DNA from: Histoplasma ohiense
Lineage: Eukaryota; Ascomycota; Eurotiomycetes; Onygenales; Ajellomycetaceae
Length of the DNA: 64,000 bases
Assembly (NCBI GenBank): GCA_017607445.1
Contig: JAEVHH010000004.1
Span: 4,588,001-4,652,000, forward strand
Direction of reading: 5' to 3'
Part shown: piece by piece, positions 48,776 to 60,562 of the stretch
How the letters are laid out: the number at the start of each line of letters is the position of its first letter
How positions within the stretch are numbered: the stretch's first letter is position 1
Program-made: the position numbers and the translations under genes
The notes under the pieces: generated by a model
Database searches by the model: none
Told to the model about the DNA's origin: nothing
The model's input: the letters and a program-made list of their open reading frames with translations, nothing else

Positions 48776-49768
48776 TTATGGTGTGAGTTTCAGTTTGTAT
48801 GCCTGCGTACCATGGATATCAATTATTTGGAAGGGACCCAAAAATCGATGATCTAGTTTGGGTGAGGGTCGCAAGGTGGATATATTTTTTGCACACAGCA
48901 TTACCCAGTCCCCTATCTTAAAGCTTTTTGATATATGGCACTGATTGTAATACTTTTTCTCAGCTGCTTTGGCAGCTTCCAGGCATTCTCGGATTTTGTT
49001 CTCCGCTTGCTTCATCCATTCCACTTGTTCCATCGCTGATTTTGACGCACCCGTGCTTGGGGGCTCCACATCTATGCGAAGTTCAGTTGGTTGACCGATC
49101 ATTGCTTCAGATGGTGTCATTTTTATTGATGTGTGGAAGGTGTTGTTATATGCCCATTGTGTCAGGGGAATCCATTCTATCCAATTATCTTGCTGGTAGC
49201 TGCAATATGTGCGAAGATAATGTTCAATCACCTGGTTCAATCATTCTGTCTGGCCGTCGGTTTGCGGGTGGAATGTCGTCGATAATTTTCATCGGACATG
49301 GAGCAGATAACACAATGTCGACCAAAACTTGCTATTTATTAATGAATCTCAGTCACTAATAATGTTCGCAGGTAGGTCAAAGTTCTTCACAACCCTTCAT
49401 ACAATAATGTCCACAAGTTCTTCTGCATCTAGCTCTGAAGATGTGGGCACAATTATGGCCCATTTGGTGAATAAATCAACAAATACAACAATAGCATTAT
49501 AGGTTTGACTTCCCTTTTTATTATCTGGCAGGCCTTCAATAAAGTCCATGCTAATTGTATGCCATTTCTTATCTGGCACTGGATGTGGTTGTAGCAACCC
49601 ATACAGCTTGTGCCGCGGTATCTTGATGTGTTGGCAAACATCGCAAGTTCTCACATATTCTGCAATCTCATTGCTCATATCATGCCACAAGTACTTGTGT
49701 TTGATCGCTTCGATGGTTTTGTCATGTCCAAAATGGCCACCTTGGGGATCATTGTGGTTCATTTTCAT
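48776..49768 (-). pseudogene. C1 integrase
   Basis: Inserts the cDNA into the genome. The HHCC zinc-binding N-terminus is visible (GGHFGHDKTIEAIKHKYLW with CDVCQHIKIPRH), followed by the core with WHTISMDFIEGLP (first Asp) and VVFVDLFTKWAI. After a broken stretch around 49250-49390 comes the C-terminal part: YLRTYCSYQQDNWIEWIPL, AYNNTFHTSIKMTPSEAM and GDWVMLCAKNI, ending in LGPFQIIDIHGTQAYKLKL. Mostly open, consistent with light mutation. Confidence 0.88.
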
Positions 49769-50158
49769 TATTTCATGCCTTACAGCCTTGTCTTGCAGTA
49801 TATAGACTTTACCATCTTTTCTGAGCAGGCCATCTTTATCTACTGCTCAGGTTGAACAATTATCTACACTAGCATCATTCATCTCTAGTCTTCTGCAAAG
49901 TTCAGATGTGCCGGTGTCCCTATTCTGAATCTGCAGTAAGAGTTTGATGATAGATTCAGCTACCTCTTTGCAATAGGCTGTCTTGGACTCAAATACCTTG
50001 ACAGCTAGAATCTGTGGCATCAGAATCTCTAGGTTTAATCCCATAACATCTGCAACCTCATTCTCATCTGCAGATGCATTCTTTATCCTGCAGAGGTTGT
50101 TGTCATCAATGACTATGGGCCTCTTCACTCAACAATTTTCATTAGCTTGCAGATCTTT

Positions 50159-51796
50159 TCACACCATCTTGACACATTGATCTAACTTTGTATTTTCTTT
50201 TGTCTTTAGTGACTTAAAGATCCCCTTACACAGCTTCTCTTGCAGGGTAGGGAGCTCTGTCAAGGGAGCTGCATGTTTTACAAAATCTGGGCGACGACTT
50301 GGTGCATCTGCGGGATTATTTTTCCCAGGATGATGCTCTATTTCAAAATTGAATGCTGAGAGCAATTCCATCCAGCAAATCTGACACCCATTTAGCTGCT
50401 TCATTGTCATGAAGCACCGGAGGTTGGCATGGTCAGATAAAACAGTTATCGGGTGCCTGCTACCATGTAAGTAGTGGTGTCATTGCCTGAAAGCTTCTAC
50501 AATCAGCAACATTTCTAGATCATATGTTTGATAACATCTTTCTGTTTCTGTGAGCTTTCTAGACCAAAACACAATCGAGTGTCAGTGACCATCATCTATT
50601 AATTGTGATATTACTGCAGTGATTGCAACATCAGATTCATCCATTTCTATACAGAGTTTTCACTGCGGATCAAAGTGGACCAACAATGGTGCTTTTGTAA
50701 AGCATTCTTTTAACTGCAAAATTGCGTGCTTGCAGTTATCATCTAACTGGACAGGTGTGTTATTCTTCCCCCTTTTCATTTCATAACCTTTTAACAATTC
50801 AGTCAGAGGTGCCGTTATTATCAAGAACTTGTATATGAATCAATGATAGAAATTGATGAATTCTAGGAATATTTGCAATTCATTTATAGTTCGCGGTTCT
50901 GGCCAATCTAGAATCATGTCGACACGGTGTTTCTTGACAGTAATGCCCTGCGTGGTAACCACAAAACCCAAAAATCCAATTTCTGTTGCATGGAATGTAC
51001 ACTTACTAAGTTTGGCATATAGTCTCCATCGCCTTAACCGTTCCAGCACGTTCTTAACATGGACGACATGTTCATCAAGCGTGTTTGAATAGATTACGAT
51101 ATCATTGAGATAAGCCACGCAATATACATCTAAAAGGTCGCTGAGGGCTTTGTTGATATAAGATTGAAAGATCACAGAGACATTGGTTAGCCCAAAAGGT
51201 AAGACTAGATATTCAAAGTGTCCATATCATGTTCAAAATGCTGTTTTCCATTCATCCCCCACTTGTATGTGAATTCTATGATACGCGTCTCTAAGGTCCA
51301 GTTGTGTATATATTTTGGCACCTGCTAACCTATCAAGTATTTCACTTATCAAGGGCAGTGGATATCAATTCTTGACCATTATTTCATTCAATCCTCAATA
51401 ATCCACACAAAGACGCAGGGTTCCATCTTTCTTCGGCGCGAATAACACTGGCGCGCCGGCTGGGCTCTTGGACGGACATATCCAATTCTTCTCTAATGCC
51501 TTTTCAATATATTCTCGGAGGACAGAGAGTTCTTGAGGTGATAAGTTATATATCAGTTGGTATGGGGGTTCCTTGCCAGGTTTGAGCTCTATGGCATGAT
51601 CATGAGATGCATGTTCCACATCAGGTATGTCTTCTCGGAATACATCAAGATAATCCTTATAATCATCTGGGATATTTGACTCAGTTGCTGCACTCGCAGC
51701 TCGTAATGGTAAGGCAGTGAATATAATATTGCCATCATCAATTAGTGTTGCAAATTCTTTAGCAGTATCCAGGTGCACATGGTTAATATTCAACAC
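50159..51796 (-). pseudogene. C1 reverse transcriptase and RNase H
   Basis: RT begins with the primer-grip region PPYQLIYNLSPQELSVLREYI, then APKKDGTLRLCVDY. The active site reads YLNDIVIYS at about 51100 (N for D, a GAT to AAT change). The thumb contains GFLGFVVTTQGI. RNase H/tether parts are visible toward 50400-50159, including FNFEIEHHPGKNNPADAPSR. Several stops lie between 50411 and 50839. Confidence 0.85.
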
Positions 51797-51817
51797 TTTC
51801 CTATAGGTCCAGCATCT

Positions 51818-52147
51818 TCACACCCAGTTGATATCAGGGTTCACAGCTTCCAACCACAGCATGCCCAAAATTACATCATATCCGCTAATGTCGGCCTCTT
51901 CGAAATGGTGGAATCCTTCTCGGAGGATGTGTTCATCATCGATAATCTTCATTGCAGCTCTTTGTTGTCCATATGATTTAATCTTATGATTATCAACTGC
52001 TTCCACTACTTTTGGTTTACCTTCTGCCTTCGAGAAATATTTTGATGCCCAGACATGGGACACAAAGTTCACATCTGTGCCAGAATCCACTAGCATCCAC
52101 GCCATCGACCATCCCACTTCTGTCAGCATCCACATATTCATCACCAA
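51818..52147 (-). pseudogene. C1 protease (retropepsin)
   Basis: Aspartic protease with MLVDSGTDVNFVS (active-site D-S-G) and YDVILGMLWLEAVNPDINW, the flap and C-terminal ILG motif of Ty3/gypsy proteases. Confidence 0.85.
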
Positions 52148-52267
52148 TAATCATTTATCTCACAGCCTAGTTGTTTGTATTCCCAATGCAGCAGCTGCTC
52201 CTACAATTGGAATTGTTGGTTTTTTGCTTGTCGAACTTGGTTGCACTTTTCAGAGTGTAACATCCAA

Positions 52268-53259
52268 CAATCATTTGCAACATGACCCTTCTTATGACAG
52301 TGAGAACACTCCTTCATCCAGTTATATTTATCTTTCTTGGTTTGTTCAGTTGAATCTGTTTGTTCCTCTCATTTCCTCTTGTTCCGACGGTTGCTAGATT
52401 TATCAGAATGACACTGATTCTCTACAAATATCACAGATCTTCCTTTGCAAATAGCATGCTGTCACTCCAGCATATTTTCCTCAAGAGTCTGTAGAGTTTG
52501 AAGCAACTCTTTGTAGTTCTGGGGCTCTTGATTTCAACAGTCGAGTTCTGTGTGTAATACCTTCAATGCCTTACTACACAAGTTATCCATTCTTTGTTCT
52601 TCGCTATATGGGGGTAAGTAGTATTCCCAGTCTTCAAGATATTTAGAGAAATCATGTATCAATTGCCATTCTTGTTGCTTCACATCTTGAAACTTTTGGC
52701 TCGCCAATCAGCACTGGTTCTGTGGATCGTTAATTTGCATTTCTAGATGTGATAACATATCATCAAAAGTCAACAGTGTTGCTCCTCCATGTCTCTCATA
52801 CAATGATACAAAATTCAACCACTTCTGCTTAATGTGGGCATCAAGGTAGAGTTTAGCATCATTTATCTTGTGTTCTTCCTTTCAATAATACCAGCAGTGG
52901 TATGTAAAGAGGGTCAACATGCAATCTTTATAGTCCTTGAATTCTAACATATTTTTTCCTCAATAATAGTCCTTAATCTCCAACCTTGGTGGTGTTTCAT
53001 TATCATCATCTGTATCGTTCGCAGATCGATTTTGCGGCGGTCCTGTGATGGTATCCTGGGTTAATTGGGATTTGATGAGAGTATCTCCACAAATCTGCGC
53101 TTCCAACTTGTTGAGCTGCTGTTGTGCATGCAGAATAGCTAATTGCTGCTCTTGTTCATGGATTTGATCATTCAACTGTTGCAAACGCGCATTGTGATCA
53201 TTGAAGGCAGTAGAGGATTCAGGTTGGTTTTCAAGGGATCTTGCACATGTCAAGACCAT
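52268..53259 (-). pseudogene. C1 gag with zinc knuckle
   Basis: N-terminal frame 53259-52960 is a Gln-rich coiled coil (LQQLNDQIHEQEQQLAILHA). The capsid region is broken by stops. The nucleocapsid knuckle CSHCHKKGHVANDC lies at 52309-52268. Confidence 0.75.
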
Positions 53260-53364
53260 CTTGCGTGTTTTAACTAATGTTGCATGTTTTAACTAATGTT
53301 GTGTGCTTTATTGTAGGTGTGCATAACAACGGACCACTCAGATAAAGTTATGAGTGATTAGAAT

Positions 53365-53635
53365 TGTAAGAGATAGTTGTAGGTATAATTATGGGAGTAG
53401 TGTGAAGTACGCATGTAGGATGTTAAGAAGGTAGCAATCTCTATTATTCAAAGCTAATCACTGATCTCCTAATATCTACGGATATCAGCGAGCATTATAT
53501 AGGCGACCACCACGCGCTACAGCCGCCTATGGTGCCGTGTGCTATGTCCCTCCTCATTAATTCTGGCGTGTTCTGTGTTCTTCTATCGCCACATAGCTAT
53601 TTCCTAATATAGATATCTCCGTTGCGCCTATTACA
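53365..53635 (-). repeat. 5' LTR of C1
   Basis: 271 bp. CTAATCACT at 53454-53462 (plus strand) is the reverse complement of AGTGATTAG at 53353-53361, three bases inside the element, a candidate self-priming pair. Confidence 0.92.
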
Positions 53636-54285
53636 GTAGACTTGGTTTCAAAGTTGCATTTGTCAATATCCACTTACAGTCCAGCTTTTCATAGACAGTC
53701 AAGCACTTGTCATACATGCTTACAGTGCTCAGTGAGTGATTCATCAGTGAAAATCAAGATATCATTCATGTACACTGAGATGATCTCATTGAGCAGGTCT
53801 CATAGAGCCCAGTTAATGTATTTCTGAAATGTATTCAAAACATTCACTAATTCAAAGAGAGTCACTGTTCATTTGTATAATCTGTAATGCATATGAAAGA
53901 CAGTTAGCCATTTGTCATCTTCATTAATTCTTATCTTGTAGAAGGTCACAGAGATGTCAAGTTTCATAAATCATTTTGCTTTTTCTATTCATTTGAGTGT
54001 TTCATTGATGAGTGGAAGAAGGTATCAGTTCTTCTGTGTAATCTTGTTGAGTTCTTGATAGTCAACACAGAATTGTAAGTCTTCTTCTGATTTCTTTGTA
54101 AACAGTACAGATGCTGCAGTGAGTGAGTTGCTAACACAAATAAAGTCTTTGTCTAGTAATCTGTTGAGTGTTTTTTGTAGAATGAGGAGCTTGTTATATG
54201 ATATACTGTAGAGAGAATCTCAGAGTGGTTGCAGATTCTTATCATCTTTCTTGATGAGCTCAATTGTATGATTTATACCAGGTTC

Positions 54286-54492
54286 TCAGTGAGAGAGAAG
54301 CTTTTCAGCTTCTTTCTCATCAAACATATCTGTAAAGTCTTTGTATGATTTGAGTAATTTCTTGCACAGTTTCTTGAGATCTTTGAGTTCTAACTTTTCT
54401 AACACTTTCTTAATATCCACTATACTAGCAGCAAACACTTGGACATTCTTCTTCTCATGCACTTGGCAGATTAGTAGTTTGTACACTTTCAC
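54286..54492 (-). pseudogene. A2 pol segment beside the SINE
   Basis: Short frame KVYKLLICQVHEKKNVQVFA to EKEAEKLLSH, the same segment as A1 31570-31778 and A3 60921-61123, lying between protease and RT. The SINE is inserted about 50 bases upstream of it in the reading direction. Confidence 0.75.
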
Positions 54493-54536
54493 TGATATCT
54501 GAATGAGATCAGCAGTTCTATCAACATTCTTCTTGT

Positions 54537-54924
54537 TATTATTATTATTATTCTTCCGTTATACTCGTATGCAAGCAGCGCTTATGACGAGTCCTTGTGT
54601 GATGTTAAATACAGGCAAGAGTTGGTTATACCGGAGGAATGCTTAGTGTTGAACAGCGCCAAGAATAACAAGAACATAGGAAAATTAATGAAAGACAGGA
54701 TTGGTACATGCAATACAGGTTTCCAGCCCAGAAACAATAAGCTAAATCAGGTAGTAGGTCCGCCCAAAGGTACCTACTTGGCAAGTTCACATCCCATTAT
54801 TTTAGGAGCTGAGAAGTTGGCTCTGGATGTAATGTTGTCCCCTGTGGGTTTCGAACCCACGCACCCTGGGTCCCCACGCCAAGGCGCTACCTGGTGGCCG
54901 CATTACTCATTCGGCCACCGGGGC
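54537..54924 (-). mobile_element. tRNA-derived SINE, recent insertion
   Basis: 388 bp flanked by perfect 13-bp duplications ACATTCTTCTTGT (54524-54536 and 54925-54937), inside A2 pol. Reading the minus strand, it opens GCCCCGGTGGCCGAATGAG (A-box-like TGGCCGAATGAG). It then has the B box GGTTCGAAACC inside a perfect stem (GTGGGTTCGAAACCCAC), a unique body, and ends in (AAT)n at the insertion edge (54537-54555). CpG-rich and unmutated, so younger than its host element. Length, Pol III promoter and long target duplication define a SINE. It needs a LINE partner in trans; none is seen here. Confidence 0.9.
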
Positions 54925-55007
54925 ACATTCTTCTTGTAAACACAGTCATCTTCTGAGAAAATAAGACAGTGATTGTGTGTGTTCAACAAGGTTTCAAATT
55001 CTGTAAG

Positions 55008-55250
55008 TCATAATAGACTGAGCATTAGATTGTACTCAAGATCTTGTATTTCATATATATATACATTCTTTTTCTTGTGTTCTTCTACATTGACATTAAA
55101 TCTTACCATGTTGTAGAAGGCAGATCCTCTGAGGCTGTCAAATTCACTGAGCTTATATGATTTGAAAAAGAGAATACACTGAAGCTTATGCTTCTCAATC
55201 AGCTGAGTGTCTATAAGAGTGTAGTGAAGGAAATCACTGTCTATCATCAC
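55008..55250 (-). pseudogene. A2 protease remnant
   Basis: MMIDSDFLHYTLIDTQLIEK, the retropepsin region with D-S-D in place of D-S-G, colinear with A3 60563-60802. Confidence 0.7.
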
Positions 55251-56011
55251 TCATACATTGACTAAGCTATTTACAATGACAGAGATCATAATTGTGTCTG
55301 CTTGCATCTTCTGCTCAAATCTTCAGCTAGCTTTTTGCTTCTTGAGCTCTTGTCTGTATTTTAGAGTGAGAGCTTGTCTTTTCTCTGTTCTTGTCTATTC
55401 ACAGACAACACAGCATTCACATATGTGAGGGGTTTACTTGAAGTGATTGTATTTGAACATTGATTCACAAAGTGCTCTGACTTGTTGCAGTGTATGCAGA
55501 CTTTTCTAACAATTCAGTCAGCAGTGTTCTTCTCTGAGACATTAGAAATCCTCAAGCAGCTTGTGTTCATATATGAAACTCAGTTCATTGATTCTGATTC
55601 AGAGATGAAGAGTGCTGCAGAGTGGTTTGAAGTATACATATTTGTTCAGCAGAATCCTCTACAATTTTGAAGTGTGTGAAACTGAGACAGATCATTGTTC
55701 AACAGACAAAGATCAGCACAGAATTTACTATATATTGAGAACTTCAGACACTCTATACTTCAGTTATGCAATTGAAAGTTCAAGTTCTTGAACAATATAT
55801 TGATCTTGACAATGTCATTTCAGTCTTGCTCACCTGCTTCTAGAAGCTTGTGATTGAATTTAGAAAGATAAATTGTCAATGTGACATTCATCTGACAAGT
55901 CTGATTAAGCCAGTTCAACACCTTGATTTGAAGTGTAGAATTGAGAAAGAGGAAGTTGAGTTGTTGAAAGACTAGCTCTGATATACACTGATTGTTCTGA
56001 CAATGACTCAT

Positions 56012-56461
56012 TCAGAGTTGGAATTTCACTAACATGTCATCATTCAATCTGCTATAGATATACCACACTTGATTGAATAGCAAGTCTATTGCTTGTTCAT
56101 TGATGTTCAATTTGATGTTCACTTTTGACTTCCACACAAGGTAGAGCACTAGGTCTCTCTTGTATTTATTGAGGATTGAGAGCTTCTCTCTTGGAGGCTT
56201 TTCATGAGATGCAGGTGTAGAAGAAATGATGAATGTGAAAGTACTCATCTCAGTAAGTTGTTGTTGCAATTCAGTCATCTGTAGCATCTGCTGCTGAAGG
56301 ATGCTTTGTAGATCTAAGTTATTGTCCACTGTGTTTGAGTGCAGTGGGTGTTCATAGAATTGTTTGTAGTTCATTTCAATGTCTAAGAATATGTAATAAT
56401 AATATAAAAAAAAAAAAAGAAATACTTGTAGACATTCAGTTCTCTCACAGACACTATTCAC
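56012..56461 (-). pseudogene. A2 gag N-terminal part
   Basis: 149-codon open frame, the best-preserved gag start of family A in the window: MNYKQFYEHPLHSNTVDNN, a Gln-rich run, then KPPREKLSILNKYKRDLVLY and VWYIYSRLNDDM. Its Trp codons are still TGG where A1 has TGA. Confidence 0.75.
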
Positions 56462-56755
56462 AGTGTTGCAGCACTAAGCTTGATCAAGTTTCTTTATGAA
56501 CACTATTCACAGCATTACAGTTCATAGACACTCAGGCCTTGTAGAACACAGTCAATTGTGTTTCAGACACTTAGACACAACAGTTTATATAACTGATGAT
56601 AAGAGCACTCAAGCCCACAAGAGATCTCTTGTAACAACTAGACACTCAGGCCTGTAAACAACACACTCAGATGTAAGAACTGATAACAACACACTCAGGC
56701 ATAAGAACTAATAACAAAACACTTGAGCCTTAAATGCAGAAGAATCAATTCATAA

Positions 56756-57226
56756 TGTAACAGACATACTTCAATTAACAATTTGATACTATTCTAATTA
56801 CAGATTACAAATTGATTAAAGAAAGAAAAAGAAAAGAAATCAGAAGAAAAGATCATATGAAGAGGATTCTTATAGAGGAAAGTTCAGAGTGAAAGAATAT
56901 CAGAAGCTGCTCCACAGTAGAGCATGGAGTGGAAGAACATTAAGAGGTACACATAAGAATCATTAGAAGCTACACAAGTGCAGAATGTGGGGTGGGGGAA
57001 TCATTGAGAGCTACACAGAAGAATCATTAGAGACTATACAAGCACAGAGCACAGAGCAGAAGAACATTAAGAGCTACACAGAAGAATCATTAGAAACTAC
57101 ACAAGCACAGAGCACAGAGCAGAAGAACATCAAGGGTTACACAAGGTCACAACAGCCAGGAACGAGCGGGTGCAGGAGGGGAGTTGATTGCGTAAGTTAA
57201 TTACTAACGGGTGCTAACCTGTCACA
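56756..57226 (-). repeat. 5' LTR of A2
   Basis: 471 bp. Most of it is CpG-free, but about 57130-57226 keeps many CpG sites (GAACGAGCGGG, TTGCG, AACGGG), an abrupt change of mutation load inside one LTR. Confidence 0.88.
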
Positions 57227-57364
57227 GAATCAATGACTTTTGTAATTGCTAACTGTTGTTAGCTTCTATCTCTTATTATCAGAGTGTATATTTTATTTAT
57301 AATTATCTCATCTTCTCTTTCAATGTCTCTTCTGTGTGTGATCTTACTTCTGTTGAGAAGATTG
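57227..57364 (-). mobile_element. Family B copy B2, third segment
   Basis: Colinear with B1 34545-34690 (the start of the antisense gene). Follows B2 after removal of A2 and is cut by C2 at 57365. Confidence 0.75.
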
Positions 57365-58632
57365 TGTAAAAGATAGTTCTAGATATAATTATGAGAGTAG
57401 TATGAAGTATGTATATAGAATATTAAAAAGATAGCAATCTCTATTATTCAAAGCTAATCACTGATTTTCTAGAATCTACAGATATCAGCAAGTATTATAT
57501 AAATAATGTTGTTATTACATCTTGTTCTTCATATTCTATACCTTTCTATCATCATATAGCTATTTTCTAATATAGATATTTCTGTTGTGTTTATTACAAT
57601 TATCTCTTTTTCTCAAAGATCTGATTCTCAGAGCTTTTTATTATAATCATGTGAAGTTTATAATGTATGCTGTATAATTGATGTTGTATAAAGTTCACAG
57701 AATTGAGTTGAATTAATTATTGAAATTAATTCTGAAGTGCTGCTGTTTCAGAAGAATGTTTCTTCATCTTCAGTATTACTACAGTTCAATCATGATTTAG
57801 ATACAATCTCTAAATCTCTTTTTTTTAACTTCTACATCAAAAATCATACTCTTAATGAATTCATCATCAACATCATCATCAACAATTTTTTATTAAAAAA
57901 GAATATATTAATTTATCAAACAAAGTATACTGTATTCTTCTATGCAATTTTTATTGTGAAATTCAAAGTTTTGATTATGTGATTGCATTTTTCATTTTGA
58001 GTTGAGTTTTGTGTTATTGCAATTTTTTTGATCAATATTGCAATATTGATTTCAATCTTCAATATCTGTTTTTTTTCTTGTTGCTTTTGCTTCTTCTCCT
58101 CCTTTGAACAAGGCCTTGGTACTAATTTAAGATTATGATAGAATGTCAGAATCAGCTGTTTTCATTGTCAGTTCAGAGTTTATAAAGAGTGATATACTGT
58201 CTGTCATCAAAAGCATTTGCTTAGATTGTCTGAAGAGATTACAAAATCCTTCAGTATACTCTTACTTTGTAAATGATGAATGAATATGTTGTCATATCTG
58301 TCATATATCAAATAGAAGTTGTGCTGCTGTAAGTTTTCTTAAACTGAGATTATCATGAGTACTAACAGAGTACAGATGTCTGAATGCTTTCACAAAATCA
58401 GTCAATCTTTGATCAATGAATTTCATAAGATGCTGCTCTCTGACAAAGTTTCAGATGAGAGATTTGTTATATATTAAACTGCTGTTGCAAGATTTGTACT
58501 TGATATGCAGATCTATCAAAATACAGATGAGATTCTAGAATTCTATATAAACTCTGATAATCTATTGTCACAGTGAAGTATAGCATTCAATTATAGCAGC
58601 ATTTCAGAAAGTGTATTTTCATATTCTATTAT
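57365..58632 (-). mobile_element. Family C copy C2, left part, hypermutated
   Basis: LTR 57365-57598 (234 bp, shortened relative to 271 in C1), then sequence colinear with C1 46763-47810, including a decayed copy of the antisense accessory gene from its ATG at 58143. Interrupted by A3 at 58633; the rest lies beyond the window. Confidence 0.85.
58143..58632 (+). pseudogene. Decayed copy of the family C antisense gene
   Basis: Same start and the same GTAAGTTTTC donor as in C1, and most Cys codons are kept in exon 1, but TGA replaces Trp/Arg codons and the acceptor region has changed. Truncated by A3. Confidence 0.75.
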
Positions 58633-59085
58633 TGTGACAGGTTAGCACTCATTAGCAATTAACTTACGCAATCAACTTCTGTCATTGCGACCTTGTGTAA
58701 CTCTCAATATTCTTTCACTCTGTGCTCTGTGCTTGTGTAGTCTCTAACAATTCTTCTGTGTAGCTTTTAATGTTCTTCCACTTCATGCTCCACACTTGTG
58801 TAGTCTCTAATGATTCTTTCATATAGCTCTCAATGATTCTTCTGCTTCATGCTCTGTGCTTGTGTAGTCTCTAACAATTCTTCTGCATAGCTCTTAATGT
58901 TCTTCCACTTCACATTTCACTGTGAAGTGGTCTTTGATATTATTTCATCTCACACTTTCTTTTATAAGAATCTTCTTTGTATGATCTTTTCTTCTGATTT
59001 CTTTTCTCTTTCTTTCCTTTCTTAATCAATTCATAATCTGTAATTAGAATAGTATCAAATCATTAATTGAAGTACATTCATTACA
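58633..59085 (+). repeat. 5' LTR of A3
   Basis: 453 bp. AATCAATTCATAAT at 59024-59037 is the exact reverse complement of ATTATGAATTGATT at 59085-59098, which overlaps the LTR end. Two CpG survive near 58670-58690. Confidence 0.88.
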
Positions 59086-60562
59086 TTATGAATTGATTTT
59101 TCTGTGTTTAAGATCTGAGTGTTTTATTATTAGTTCTTACATCTGAGTGTGTTGTTTAAGATCTGAGTGTCTAGTTGTTACAAGAGATCTTTTGTGAGTC
59201 TGAATGCTCTTATCATTAGTTATATAGACTGTTGTGTCTAAGTGTCTGAGACACAATCAACTGTGTTCTACAAAGAGGTCTGAGTGTCTATAAACTGTAA
59301 CACTGTGAATAGTGTTCATGAAGAAGCTTGATAAACTTAGTGCTGCAATACTGTGAATAGTGTCTGTGAGAGAACTGAGTGTCTACAAGTATCCTCTTTT
59401 CTTTTTATTATTATTACATATTCTTAGATATTGAAATGAACTATGAACAATTCTATGAACACCCACTGCATTCAAATATGATGGATGACAACTTAGATCT
59501 ATAAAGTATTCTTCAGCAGCAAGTGCTACAGATGACTGAATTGCAACAATGATTTGCTGAGATGAGTATTTCTGTGTTCATCATTTCTTCTACACTCATA
59601 CCTCATGAAAAGCTCTCAAAAGAGAAGCTTTCAATTCTCAATAAATATGAGAGAGATCTAGTGCTCTATCTTGTGTGGAAGTTAAAAATGAACATCAAAT
59701 TGAACATCAATGAATGAGCAATAGACTCACTATTCAATCAAGTGTGGTATATTTATAGCAGATTGAATGATGATGTGTTAGTGAAATTTCAATTCTGAAT
59801 GAGTCATTGTCAGAATGATCAGTGTATGTCAGAGCTAGTCTTTCAACAACTCAACTCTCTCTTTCTTGATTCTATACTTCAAATCAAGACATTAGACTGA
59901 CTTAATCAGACTTGTCAGATGAATGTTGTGTTGACAATTTATCTTTCTGAATTCAATCACAAGCTTCTAGAAGCAGATGAACAAGACTGAGACAATGCTG
60001 TCAAGATCAATATACTGTTCAAGAATTTGAACTTTTAGTTGCATAATCAGAGTGTAGAGTGTCTGAAGCTCTCAATATACAGTGAATTCTGTGCTGATCT
60101 TTGTCTGTTGAACAATGATCTGTCTCAGCTCTGCATGCTTCAAAATTGCAGAGAATTCTGTTCAATAAATATATACATCTCAAACTGCTCTGCAGCACCC
60201 CCCACCTCCAAACCAGAATCAATAAACTGAGTCCCACATGTAAATACAAATCATCCAAGAGTCCCCAACATCTCAGAGAAGAACATCACTGACTGAATTG
60301 TCAGAGAAGTCTGCATATACTGTGACAAGTCAGAGCACTTCACAAATCAATGTCCAAATGTGATTGCTCTGAGTAAATCCTCTACATGTGTAAACACTGT
60401 GTCATCTGCAGATAGACAAGAACAGAGAAAAGATGAGCTCTTGCTCTAAAATATAAACAAGAACTCAAGAAGCAGAAAGCTAGCTGAAGATTTGAGCAGA
60501 AGATACAAACAGACACAATCATGATTTCTGTCATTGTAAATAGCCTAGTCAATGTATGAGCA

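Larger units (their letters stand above)
46492..53635 (-). mobile_element. Family C copy C1, complete chromovirus
   Basis: 7,144 bp with two 271-bp LTRs that differ at only about seven positions, all transitions, and a perfect duplication GTAGA (46487-46491 and 53636-53640). Recent insertion. On the minus strand: gag (from 53259), zinc knuckle (plus coordinates 52268-52309), protease with DSGTD (52147-51818), RT (51796-50840), RNase H (about 50780-50159), integrase (49768-48776) and chromodomain (about 48680-48550). A purine tract (GAAGAAGGGAGA on minus) abuts the left LTR. A spliced plus-strand gene fills 47306-48456. Confidence 0.93.
43309..57226 (-). mobile_element. Family A copy A2, complete, inverted
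   Basis: Bounded by two 471-bp LTRs and a perfect 5-bp duplication GAATC (43304-43308 and 57227-57231). Runs on the minus strand and is itself interrupted by a solo family A LTR (44478-44884), element C1 (46492-53635) and a SINE (54537-54924). Parts in minus order: gag (56461-55500), protease (55250-55008), RT (54500-53641 then 46491-46250), RNase H (46240-45800), integrase (45650-44890 then 44472-44000) and chromodomain (about 43990-43800). Decayed by stops. Confidence 0.9.

Noticed and set aside
54850..54924. Functional tRNA gene
   Set aside because: A and B boxes are present but no proper anticodon arm and acceptor pairing; it is the head of a SINE with a long target duplication.
54595..54939. 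114-codon plus-strand frame in the SINE
   Set aside because: It lies entirely within the SINE and its duplication and runs through the tRNA-like head on the wrong strand; no coding signal.
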